From the NCBI GenBank assembly GCA_012963655.1, contig DTVI01000289.1:1-5759 (forward strand): a stretch of DNA of 5,759 nt, written 5' to 3'. Source of the stretch: Sulfurimonas sp. Its GTDB lineage: Bacteria > Campylobacterota > Campylobacteria > Campylobacterales > Sulfurimonadaceae. Of this stretch, positions 1-5,759 are shown piece by piece. Position numbers and translations under genes: made by a program. The notes beneath the pieces were generated by a model. It did not search any database, was not told the DNA's origin, and saw only the letters and a list, made by a program, of their open reading frames with translations. How positions within the stretch are numbered: the first letter of the stretch is position 1; each line of letters begins with the position of its first letter.

Positions 1-74
1 TTCTTTTTGAAATAAAGTTTAAAAATTCTTGAAAAACACTATCTTGAACTTATAAATAACATTTATATAACTTA
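1..74. other. AT-rich non-coding stretch upstream of the rhlE promoter
   Basis: No reading frame of useful length is open on either strand here; stop codons are frequent in all frames. The stretch is very rich in A and T, with several T-rich and A-rich runs, as is common upstream of strong promoters in AT-rich genomes. No repeat, terminator or RNA gene was recognised. Whatever gene lies to the left ends or starts outside the window. Confidence 0.5.
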
Positions 75-83
75 TGCTATAAT
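75..83 (+). promoter_or_regulatory. Extended -10 promoter element for rhlE
   Basis: TGCTATAAT at 75-83 is a perfect extended -10 (TG, one base, then TATAAT at 78-83). There is no good -35 at 16-18 bp upstream; the TTGAAC at 44-49 is much too far away. Lack of a -35 is tolerated when the -10 is extended. Transcription would start near position 90, giving a leader of about 130 nt before the preferred TTG start at 222. The call rests on consensus match only. Confidence 0.6.
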
Positions 84-165
84 TTCACCAATATCAGCAT
101 CCTCGGTCGATGACTGACTTCGTTTTAATTAGACTTCTTAAGTGAAATCTTCAAAACAAACCCCC

Positions 166-205
166 TTCAAACTAGACCGGTCTACATTATGTAGTAAGGT
201 TTGAA
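166..205 (+). promoter_or_regulatory. Nested dyad in the rhlE mRNA leader, next to the start region
   Basis: TTCAAAC (166-172) is perfectly complementary to GTTTGAA (199-205), and a T-G wobble at 173/198 can extend the stem. Enclosed is the 12-bp perfect palindrome TAGACCGGTCTA (173-184), followed by an alternative small hairpin CTAC/GTAG (182-185 with 191-194). The outer stem would bury the TTG at 201-203 and part of the only AAGG (196-199). As RNA this could hide the upstream TTG, favour the one at 222, or modulate translation. As DNA the 12-bp palindrome could be an operator. Function is inferred, not shown. Confidence 0.4.
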
Positions 206-221
206 ATCAAAAGAAATTATA

Positions 222-1568
222 TTGAAATTTACAGACTTAGGCTTAAATGAGCACATTTTACGTGCAATTAATGATCAGGGTTATGATACCCCAACACCCG
301 TACAAGAAAAAGCAATACCTCTTATTTTAGAAGGTAAAGATGTTTTAGCAGGCGCGCAAACAGGAACAGGTAAGACTGCTGGTTTTACACTTCCTATGTT
401 AAATCTTTTAGCTAACTCACCAAAGCCAAGAGGCAAGCGTCCTGTTCGTGGACTTATTTTAACACCTACAAGAGAACTAGCGGCTCAGGTTGCTGAGAAT
501 GTTAGAGATTATGGAAAATACCTTCCTTTTAAATCTATGGTAATTTTTGGTGGTGTTAGTATTAACCCTCAGATTAATAACCTTAAAACTGGTGTAGATA
601 TTATTATCGCAACTCCAGGACGTCTTTTAGACCTTATGAACCAAAGAGCAGTTGATCTTACTCAAGTTGAGTTCTTTGTACTTGATGAAGCAGACAGAAT
701 GCTTGACATGGGTTTCATCCATGACATCAAAAAGATTTTAAAAGTACTTCCAAAAACACGTCAAAACCTTCTTTTCTCTGCGACTTTTTCAAAAGAGATC
801 AAGACACTAGCAAGTGGTTTTTTAAATGATCCTTCTTTTGTTGAAGTAGCACGTACAAATGAAACAGCCGCTAAGGTTGAACAAATTGTTTATCCTGTTG
901 ATAAGGGTAGAAAACGCGAAATGTTAACTCAGTTAATTAGAGATAATAACTGGGAACAAGTTCTTGTATTTACACGTACTAAACATATGGCGAACCGTCT
1001 TGCTGAGCAGTTAGACAAAGATGGTATCTCTTCATCGGCCATTCATGGAAATAAGAGTCAAAATGCCCGTACCAAAGCCTTAGCTGGATTTAAAGCCGGT
1101 AAGGTAAAAGTACTTGTTGCAACAGATATCGCCGCGCGTGGTATTGATATTGACCAGCTTTCACACGTTGTAAATTATGAACTTCCAAATATTGCGGAAG
1201 ATTATGTTCACCGTATTGGAAGAACAGGTCGTGCAGGTAACTCAGGACAAGCTGTATCTTTAGTATGTGTTGATGAACATGACTACCTTAGAGGGATAGA
1301 GTCACTTATTAAAACTCGTATTTCGCAAGTTCAAATTACAGGGTTTACGCCAGATCCTTCTATCAAAGCAGAAGCTATTCAAAATGGTCGTGGTGGAAAA
1401 CGTGGAGGCGGTGGCGGAGGTCGCGGTGGAAATGGCGGAGGCGGTGGAAACCGTAATAACGCTAGAAGTGGAAGAAGTAATGAACAACGTAATCGTGGTC
1501 AAAACTCTAACGGAAACTCTACAAGAACTCCAAAGCCAAGAGGCCAAAGATCACGTCACTCAGACTAA
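222..1568 (+). CDS. rhlE: ATP-dependent DEAD-box RNA helicase, RhlE type
   Basis: This cytoplasmic ATP-dependent RNA helicase of 448 residues unwinds short RNA duplexes; RhlE proteins act in ribosome maturation, RNA turnover and often cold tolerance. All helicase motifs are present. They are the Q motif (Gln28), Walker A AQTGTGKT (45-52), PTREL (82-86), TPGR (131-134), DEAD (155-158), SAT (186-188), ARGID (305-309) and HRIGRTGR (330-337). The segment PDPSIKAEAIQNGR (377-390) closely matches E. coli RhlE at the same place. From 390 the protein ends in a disordered RGG/Gly/Asn/Arg-rich tail of about 59 residues, a generic RNA-binding extension. The TTG at 222 is preferred because it gives MKFTDLGL, aligned with the usual N-terminus MxFxxLGL; a weak AAAAGAAA lies 5 bp upstream. 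An in-frame TTG at 201 is possible (455 residues), but its AAGG sits only 1 bp away and a stop at 195-197 bars anything earlier. The gene is monocistronic, with a structured leader. Confidence 0.95.
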   Translation: MKFTDLGLNEHILRAINDQGYDTPTPVQEKAIPLILEGKDVLAGAQTGTGKTAGFTLPMLNLLANSPKPRGKRPVRGLILTPTRELAAQVAENVRDYGKYLPFKSMVIFGGVSINPQINNLKTGVDIIIATPGRLLDLMNQRAVDLTQVEFFVLDEADRMLDMGFIHDIKKILKVLPKTRQNLLFSATFSKEIKTLASGFLNDPSFVEVARTNETAAKVEQIVYPVDKGRKREMLTQLIRDNNWEQVLVFTRTKHMANRLAEQLDKDGISSSAIHGNKSQNARTKALAGFKAGKVKVLVATDIAARGIDIDQLSHVVNYELPNIAEDYVHRIGRTGRAGNSGQAVSLVCVDEHDYLRGIESLIKTRISQVQITGFTPDPSIKAEAIQNGRGGKRGGGGGGRGGNGGGGGNRNNARSGRSNEQRNRGQNSNGNSTRTPKPRGQRSRHSD

Positions 1569-2314
1569 ATCTCTTGCGACATTAAATATATCCATCCTGC
1601 AACATTTGCAGGCCCCTTATAACGAATCATCATATTTCGTATGATTCGTCCTATCCAAGACCTTCCAGTTGAAGCAAGGCGAATAATCTTATTAGACTCA
1701 TCTACAACCCAATCCACACGTTTTTGTCTTAAGACTGTAAACTCTTGTAAGGCCTCATCTTGAGATAAGGAAGAAAGAACATGAGCTAAGACCGGCATCT
1801 TCAACTCCCATGCCAACACCTTGTTGTAAGCTTGGAGGACAACCATGTAAGGCGTCACCTATAAGGGCAATATTTTTATGAGGATAATAGGTATTAATAA
1901 CGGAAGATAAAGAACCTGAAATAATTTCCTCATTATCTAAGTCTTTAATACTTTGAAGTACCTCAGGTGCATAATTTCTAAAGATTTTTTCTAGACTTTG
2001 TTTTGCATCTGTGTTTAAAAAAGTTTTATTTTCATCTATAATTTGAGCATAATAATACACCTTACCATCTGACATAGGGTAAATCATAAAAGCTGAATCA
2101 GAACCAATATAATAAATTGGCTCTTGTTGTTCTTTTAATACAGTAGAAATAAACCTCCAATTACTTACACCAAGGTCTTGTAAACCTGAATCCCTGCACC
2201 TTCTTTGGACCACCTTGGCGCTCTTTCGATAAGTGTTGGGCTAAGTCCTTTTGCAAGAGCTGCATGCAAAAAAGATAAACCACTAATTCCTGCACCTACA
2301 ACCAATATCTTCAT
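1565..2314 (-). pseudogene. Decayed FAD-dependent monooxygenase (three frames, internal deletion)
   Basis: These are remnants of a flavin-dependent aromatic/TetX-type hydroxylase, normally about 370-400 residues. Fragment 1 starts at ATG 2314, with a GGA 9 bp upstream. It reads MKILVVGAGISG (FAD-binding GxGxxG), continues to LIERAPRWSKEGAGIQ, then stops at 2165-2167 after 49 codons. Fragment 2, in another frame, is recognisable from about 2185 down to about 1795. It has NWRFI, a beta-sheet region (FMIYPMSDGKVYYYAQ) and the second FAD motif IALIGDALHGCPPSLQQG followed by GMGVEDA. Fragment 3 resumes as VLAHVLSSLSQDEALQEF in a third frame near 1790 and runs to the TAG at 1565-1567, with the family-typical RQKRVDWVVDESNKIIRLA. 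Between GAGIQ and NWRFI the family normally has roughly 100 more residues, so an internal deletion accompanies the first frame change. The second change fits loss of two bases, or gain of one, after GVEDA. The gene is therefore almost certainly non-functional. Its stop overlaps the rhlE stop convergently by 4 bp. Confidence 0.85.
1622..1649. repeat. Perfect 9-bp inverted repeat inside the pseudogene 3' end
   Basis: ACGAATCAT (1622-1630) and ATGATTCGT (1641-1649) form a perfect 9-bp stem around a 10-base loop. It lies 54 bp past the rhlE stop, within the remnant codons for RIIRNMMIRYK of the decayed monooxygenase. No T-run follows on either strand, so it is not a typical intrinsic terminator. 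It could still act as a 3' stabilising hairpin for rhlE mRNA, or be chance. Confidence 0.4.
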
Positions 2315-2418
2315 TTATCATATTCCATTTAATTTATTTGTAAATATTAGTGTAGCATAATGAAGGTATAAGATGATGAATTGATGTCTTAGATAATAAG
2401 TGAAAGGTTAGGGAAAAG
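2315..2418. promoter_or_regulatory. Divergent intergenic region with a weak pcm promoter candidate
   Basis: This 104-bp AT-rich gap separates the broken monooxygenase start from pcm. On the plus strand CATAAT at 2356-2361 (5 of 6 matches to TATAAT) is the best -10 candidate, giving a leader of about 50 nt; no clear -35 accompanies it. On the minus strand the overlapping TGCTACACT (2360 down to 2352) is a weak extended -10 for the former monooxygenase gene. Both calls are consensus matches only. Confidence 0.3.
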
Positions 2419-3021
2419 ATGCACAATGCTTATGAACTCTGCCTGTATTTACAAGAAAAAAAGGTCTTACACTCTCAAAACTTGATACAAAGCTTTAATG
2501 CTATAGATAGAAAAGATTTTGTGCCTTCACCTTTACATGGGCAAGCGTATGAAGACTATCCCTTGCATATAGGAAAAGGTCAAACAATTTCTCAACCTTA
2601 TACAGTGGCTTTTATGCTTGAATTATTATGCCTAAACAAAGAAGATATTGTCTTAGATATTGGCTGTGGCTCGGGTTGGAGTACAGGGCTTATAGCTTAT
2701 CTCGTAAAAGAAGTAAGAGCAGTAGAACGTATCCCCTCTCTATTAGATTTTGCAAAGAGTAATTTAAGAAGCTATTGTTTTAAAAATATTGATTTAGAAC
2801 TTGCAGGAGAAAAGCTTGGATTTCCTGGAGAATTATTTGATAAAATATTAGTATCTGCTGCAGCAAATGAGCTTCCCATGGAATTAGTACAAATGTTAAG
2901 ACCAGAAGGAATTATGGTTATTCCTATTAAGAATAAGATATCTGTAATTACTAAGGGCTATGGAAAGGACTTTAGGCAAAAAGATTTTTTTGGCTTTAGG
3001 TTTGTCCCTCTTATATATTAA
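2419..3021 (+). CDS. pcm: Protein-L-isoaspartate O-methyltransferase
   Basis: This cytosolic repair enzyme of 200 residues transfers a methyl group from S-adenosylmethionine to L-isoaspartyl residues in damaged proteins, allowing reversion to aspartate. Visible hallmarks are RKDFVP (31-36), the family signature GQTISQPYTVAFMLELL (54-70), SAM-binding motif I VLDIGCGSGW (78-87), the acidic post-I motif VERIP (102-106), FDKILVSAAA (140-149, motif II region), PEGIMVIPI (162-170) and the closing FRFVPL (193-198). The length matches the usual 200-215 residues. The ATG at 2419 is supported by AGGG (2410-2413) with 5-bp spacing. The short loop between motif I and post-I (YLVKEVRAVERIP) lacks the common Gly-Lys turn, a mild variation. 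No partner gene such as surE is adjacent; it stands alone between a pseudogene and convergent tex. The protein looks complete, although the frame shifted by +1 stays open for 23 more codons after the stop (see findings). Confidence 0.93.
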   Translation: MHNAYELCLYLQEKKVLHSQNLIQSFNAIDRKDFVPSPLHGQAYEDYPLHIGKGQTISQPYTVAFMLELLCLNKEDIVLDIGCGSGWSTGLIAYLVKEVRAVERIPSLLDFAKSNLRSYCFKNIDLELAGEKLGFPGELFDKILVSAAANELPMELVQMLRPEGIMVIPIKNKISVITKGYGKDFRQKDFFGFRFVPLIY

Positions 3022-3192
3022 AACTGGATCAAGAGAAAATGTTTACTTCATAAAAATCTTAGAATCTATAGGACTTGGCAATAATATTTAATTCATTATC
3101 ACATATGACATACCTAAACAATAACTATCTTTAGCTTGGATACCCCGGGCTCTTATTTATTCTTAATCCCCAAACTAGCCATATCATACCGA
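3022..3192. other. Convergent pcm/tex intergenic region, no clear terminator
   Basis: This 171-bp gap lies between the stops of pcm (plus) and tex (minus). The only stem-loop I could find that suits tex transcripts pairs 3177-3170 with 3139-3132. On the minus strand that is TAGTTTGG with CCAAGCTA, 8 bp including one G-U wobble, with a loop of about 30 nt. No T-run follows, so an intrinsic terminator is not supported. A GC-rich island (ACCCCGGGC, 3142-3150) stands out in the AT-rich sequence without an evident role. The first 70 bp may contain a shifted continuation of the pcm reading frame. Confidence 0.4.
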
Positions 3193-5295
3193 CTAAGAAA
3201 AGTTAAGACTTAATCCTATCTTTCCTTTTTCTAAGTCAATGCTAACAACTTCTATTTGTGGAAGAAATTGATTGATGCAGAGAATTTCTAGGGGGTGTGA
3301 AATACGTTTTTCACTCATCTTTGAGATATGAATCATGCCATCATTTTTAAGTCCTATATCTACAAAGGCTCCAAAATCAGCGATGTTTCTTACTACCCCT
3401 GAAACAAAAGATCCTTCTTTTAACATCTTTATATCAGTAAGCCCTTCTTTAAATGGGATAGGGGGTAGGTCTTCCCTTGGATCAAAACCTGGTTTTTGCA
3501 GTTCATTGATAATATCTCTTAAGGTCTCTTTTCCAACGCCAAGTTCTTGAGACTTCAAAGCTACATCAATGTTATTTAAATCTAAGTTTTCAAGCTTAGA
3601 GGCTATCTTATAAGACTCAGGGTGTATGCCTGAATTGTCAAAAATAGACTTCCCTTCTTTGATCCGGATAAATCCAGCGGCTTGCTCATAGGCCTTTGCT
3701 CCAAGACCTTTTACCTTTAGAAGTTGCGCCTTATGTTTAAAGTTTCCATGTTCGTCTTTATAAGTCACAATGTTTTGCGCTATCTTTATACCAATTCCTG
3801 CAACATGAGAAAGTAAAGTGGCTGAGGCCGAATTAAGATCCACCCCAATTCTATTTACCAAATCCCCCGTAACATCATTTAATTTCTTTTCTAGTAGTTT
3901 TTGATCAACATCATGTTGGTATTGTCCTATTCCTAAAGATTTTGGATCTATCTTAACAAGGGCGGCCATAGGATCTCGTAGTCTTTGACCAATGGAAATT
4001 GCCCCACGTATAGTGACATCTAAGTTAGGATACTCAAGAGCTGCCAGAGCAGAAGCCGAATACACAGAAGCACCTGCCTCAGATACGACGGTGTAGTTTA
4101 GTTGTGCATTCTCATCTGAATTAAGTCTTGCAAAAAACTCTTGGGTTTCTCTTGAAGCTGTTCCATTTCCAATAGCAACAGCCTTAATATTATACTTTTT
4201 AGTTAGGGCTAAAACTACCTTCTTTGAGGCTTCATAATCATTTCTTGGCTCAGTAGGGTAAACAACCGCGTGTTCTAAATAGCTTCCATTTTCATCAATA
4301 ACCGCTAATTTACAGCCTGAGCGAAAAGCAGGATCAGCAGCTAAAATAACTCTTTTACTAACCGGAGGAGTCATAAGAAGTTGATTTAAGTTTTTACCAA
4401 AAACATTAAGAGCGGCTAAGTCAGCCTTTTGTTTTAACTCACTCATCACTTCTCTTTCAATAGAAGGCAGAAGTAAACGCTTAAGACCATCCTTATAGGC
4501 GGCAAATAAAAACTTATCAGAACTAGAAGCATGGCGAGGAATTTTATAGGTTTTTATGTTTTCTTCTATGCGCTTTGTGTCTATACTAATCTTTGCGGAA
4601 AGCTCTTTTTCCTTAACCGCGCGCATAATGGCAAGAAATCTATGAGAAGGGATATAAGCTACCTTCTCTGAATGCTCAGCTAGTTTGGTATAAAGTCCTT
4701 TTTCATTAAAGCCCTTAGCTTTTTTAACATCTAAGTTTCCAAATCTCATCATAGAATTTCTAATGGTTTCACGTTCTCTTGGTTGTTCTGAATACCTTTC
4801 GGCTAAGATGTCTTGGGCTCCTTTAATTGCCTCTTCAATTGAAGATACCTTTCCTCTTAAGAACTCTTTAGCCTTATTTTTAAATTCTGTTTCGCTTAGT
4901 CTGGCAGACTGTAAGATATTTGCTAAGGGGCTAAGACCATTAGCCATAGCAGTAGTGGAACGAGAACTCTTTTTTTCTTTAAAGGGGCGGTAAATATCTT
5001 CTAAGACGCGAAGTGTTTGTGCCTCATTTATACTTTTAATTAAAACAGGGTTTAGGTCTGCTCTTTCACTTATAAGACGTGAGACCTCTTCTTTTCGTTC
5101 TAAAAGTTTTTTGGAACTTTCATAAATAACTTCAAAGTCTCGCAGGATATCATCAGAGGCTCCACCTGTGAGTTCTTTTCTATAACGCGCGATAAAGGGG
5201 ATAGTTGAACCCTCATCTAAGAGTTTTAAAATATTTTGTATATGTTCTTTTTTTAGGGGTGTTTTAGCTTCAAGTATTTGTATTAAATTATTCAT
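3193..5295 (-). CDS. tex: Tex family S1 RNA-binding transcription accessory protein
   Basis: Tex is a highly conserved cytoplasmic nucleic-acid-binding protein, related in fold to eukaryotic Spt6, implicated in transcription, toxin expression and stress tolerance. The 700 residues show the full architecture. An N-terminal helical/HTH region has LLDEGSTIPFIARYRKELTGG (25-45) and EDIYRPFKEKKSSR (99-112). A YqgF/RNase H-like domain from about 315 has AADPAFRSGC (319-328), AIGNGTASRET (374-384) and SEAGASVYSAS (405-415). Then come DPKSLGIGQYQHDVDQ (450-465), helix-hairpin-helix motifs (HVAGIGIKIAQNIV 497-510; LLKVKGLGAKAYEQAAGF 525-542) and a C-terminal S1 domain (about 627-698, GSFVSGVVRNIADFGAFVDIG). 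It is shorter than the roughly 770 residues of E. coli Tex, mainly because it stops right after S1. The ATG at 5295 (MNNLIQILEA) is preferred. An in-frame GTG at 5310 would lie upstream of the likely transcription start, and neither start has a Shine-Dalgarno sequence. DPAF replaces the more usual DPGF. Confidence 0.96.
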   Translation of the reverse strand: MNNLIQILEAKTPLKKEHIQNILKLLDEGSTIPFIARYRKELTGGASDDILRDFEVIYESSKKLLERKEEVSRLISERADLNPVLIKSINEAQTLRVLEDIYRPFKEKKSSRSTTAMANGLSPLANILQSARLSETEFKNKAKEFLRGKVSSIEEAIKGAQDILAERYSEQPRERETIRNSMMRFGNLDVKKAKGFNEKGLYTKLAEHSEKVAYIPSHRFLAIMRAVKEKELSAKISIDTKRIEENIKTYKIPRHASSSDKFLFAAYKDGLKRLLLPSIEREVMSELKQKADLAALNVFGKNLNQLLMTPPVSKRVILAADPAFRSGCKLAVIDENGSYLEHAVVYPTEPRNDYEASKKVVLALTKKYNIKAVAIGNGTASRETQEFFARLNSDENAQLNYTVVSEAGASVYSASALAALEYPNLDVTIRGAISIGQRLRDPMAALVKIDPKSLGIGQYQHDVDQKLLEKKLNDVTGDLVNRIGVDLNSASATLLSHVAGIGIKIAQNIVTYKDEHGNFKHKAQLLKVKGLGAKAYEQAAGFIRIKEGKSIFDNSGIHPESYKIASKLENLDLNNIDVALKSQELGVGKETLRDIINELQKPGFDPREDLPPIPFKEGLTDIKMLKEGSFVSGVVRNIADFGAFVDIGLKNDGMIHISKMSEKRISHPLEILCINQFLPQIEVVSIDLEKGKIGLSLNFS

Positions 5296-5301
5296 GTATG
5301 G

Positions 5302-5329
5302 ATTATACACTTTTAAAAATTGAAGACAA
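5302..5329 (-). promoter_or_regulatory. tex promoter, possibly giving leaderless mRNA
   Basis: On the minus strand TTGTCT (5329-5324) and a perfect TATAAT (5307-5302) are 16 bp apart. Starting about 7 bases after the -10 places transcription at or within a base or two of the A of the tex ATG at 5295. Together with the absence of a Shine-Dalgarno sequence this suggests leaderless or nearly leaderless initiation. It is inferred from consensus alone. Confidence 0.5.
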
Positions 5330-5350
5330 TTAAGTTATTTAGTATATAAT
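5320..5350 (+). promoter_or_regulatory. Promoter of the alcohol dehydrogenase gene
   Basis: A perfect -10 TATAAT occupies 5345-5350. The best -35 candidate is TTGAAG (5320-5325) with a long 19-bp spacer; AAGACA (5323-5328) with 16 bp is an alternative. Transcription would begin near 5357, leaving a leader of about 28 nt that contains the ribosome binding site AGAGAG (5373-5378). The -35 region overlaps the -35 of the divergent tex promoter. Confidence 0.5.
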
Positions 5351-5384
5351 TTTTAAAATAGACATTTTAATAAGAGAGTATATA

Positions 5385-5759
5385 TTGAAAGATTTTAATT
5401 ATTATAATCCAACCAAAATAGAATTTGGTAAGGGTAAAGAAAAAGAGATAGGCAAGTACATTAAAGACGCAGGCATAAACAAGGTCTTATTTGCTTATGG
5501 AATGGGAAGTATCAAAAAAAGCGGTTTATATGATGAAACTATATCTTCTTTAAAAAAGTATGGGGTTGAATACATTGAACTAAACAATATTGTTAGTAAC
5601 CCCCTTCTTTCAAGAGTGAATGATGGTATTAAACTGGCTAAAGAAACAAAGGTTGAAGCTATTCTTGGCGTCGGTGGAGGCTCTGTTGCTGATAGTATTA
5701 AGGCCATAGCTGTTGGTGCAAAGTATGATGGAGATGTATGGGACTTTTATTCAAATAAA
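5385..5759 (+). CDS. Iron-type alcohol dehydrogenase, NAD(P)H-dependent (5' part only)
   Basis: The first 125 codons of a group III (iron-activated) alcohol dehydrogenase are present; the gene continues past the right edge and no stop is reached. Such enzymes interconvert alcohols and aldehydes or ketones in the cytosol using NAD(P)H and a divalent metal. Visible features are the N-terminal YYNPTKIEFGKGKEKEIG (6-23), typical of butanol-dehydrogenase/YqhD-like members, a beta-strand VLFAYG (34-39), and VSNPLLSRVNDG (70-81). The dinucleotide-binding signature ILGVGGGSVADSIKAIA (93-109) is followed by DVWDFY (117-122). The metal-binding Asp/His residues would lie in the missing part, so activity cannot be judged. 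The start is TTG at 5385, supported by AGAGAG six bases upstream; an ATG start does not occur in frame before residue 40 (Met40). The exact substrate cannot be told, and a BDH-like role is only the nearest guess. Confidence 0.9.
   Translation, partial: MKDFNYYNPTKIEFGKGKEKEIGKYIKDAGINKVLFAYGMGSIKKSGLYDETISSLKKYGVEYIELNNIVSNPLLSRVNDGIKLAKETKVEAILGVGGGSVADSIKAIAVGAKYDGDVWDFYSNK

Noticed and set aside
1302..1547. Minus-strand open frame (81 codons) opposite the end of rhlE
   Set aside because: It is the antisense of the Gly/Arg-rich tail and gives a Ser/Thr-rich low-complexity peptide. It has no ribosome binding site and no recognisable fold.
1384..1644. Plus-strand open frame (86 codons) overlapping the rhlE 3' end
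   Set aside because: It is a shifted reading of the repetitive RGG tail (Val/Glu-rich) and continues into the antisense of the pseudogene. It has no independent coding evidence.
1755..2213. Treating the 152-codon minus-strand frame as an intact small protein
   Set aside because: Its first dozen or so codons are out-of-frame sequence of the neighbouring FAD-binding fragment and its end is a shifted tail. Only the middle is family-like, so it is part of the pseudogene.
3132..3177. Rho-independent terminator between pcm and tex
   Set aside because: The stem has a wobble or mismatch, the loop is about 30 nt and no T-run follows on either strand.
3335..3550. Plus-strand open frame (71 codons) inside tex
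   Set aside because: It is antisense to the well-conserved S1 domain of Tex, with no ribosome binding site.
4763..4993. Plus-strand open frame (76 codons) inside tex
   Set aside because: It is antisense to the conserved N-terminal region of Tex and has no sign of being a gene.
5495..5707. Minus-strand open frame (70 codons) within the alcohol dehydrogenase
   Set aside because: It is antisense to the dinucleotide-binding domain, which is clearly coding on the plus strand.
1..5759. A novel multi-gene system, CRISPR array, mobile element or defence island
   Set aside because: Gene orientations alternate, the intact genes are known housekeeping or metabolic families, and no transposase, spaced repeats, integrase or attachment-like duplications were seen.

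Overview
The window is AT-rich bacterial chromosome carrying four recognisable protein-coding genes and one decayed gene. The RNA helicase, Pcm, Tex and alcohol dehydrogenase, together with the base composition and the use of TTG starts, fit a Gram-negative bacterium. My best guess is a marine or sediment member of the Campylobacterota (Arcobacter/Sulfurimonas-like). This is an impression from protein style; no marker gene such as rRNA is present to prove it.

Layout, left to right. Bases 1-221 hold no gene. They contain an extended -10 promoter and a long, structured leader for a plus-strand RhlE-type DEAD-box RNA helicase (222-1568), which has an RGG-rich tail. Facing it on the minus strand, with stop codons overlapping, is the wreck of an FAD-dependent monooxygenase gene (1565-2314). 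It is split over three reading frames and appears to lack about 100 central residues. A divergent 104-bp gap leads to plus-strand pcm (2419-3021), the protein-repair L-isoaspartyl methyltransferase. A 171-bp convergent gap without a clear terminator separates pcm from tex (3193-5295, minus), a large S1-domain nucleic-acid-binding protein. A compact 89-bp divergent region, apparently holding two overlapping back-to-back promoters, separates tex from the start of an iron-type alcohol dehydrogenase (5385 onward, plus), which runs off the right end.

The genes do not form one operon or pathway. Orientations alternate (+, -, +, -, +), so each is probably transcribed on its own. RhlE (RNA remodelling), Pcm (repair of aged proteins) and Tex (transcription and stress tolerance) are housekeeping or stress-maintenance functions; the dehydrogenase is redox metabolism. 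I found no CRISPR array, transposase, tRNA or rRNA, phage gene or defence system. I do not see a previously undescribed multi-gene system here. The points most worth a second look are the structured rhlE leader, the tex/dehydrogenase promoter overlap with possible leaderless tex mRNA, and the decayed monooxygenase.
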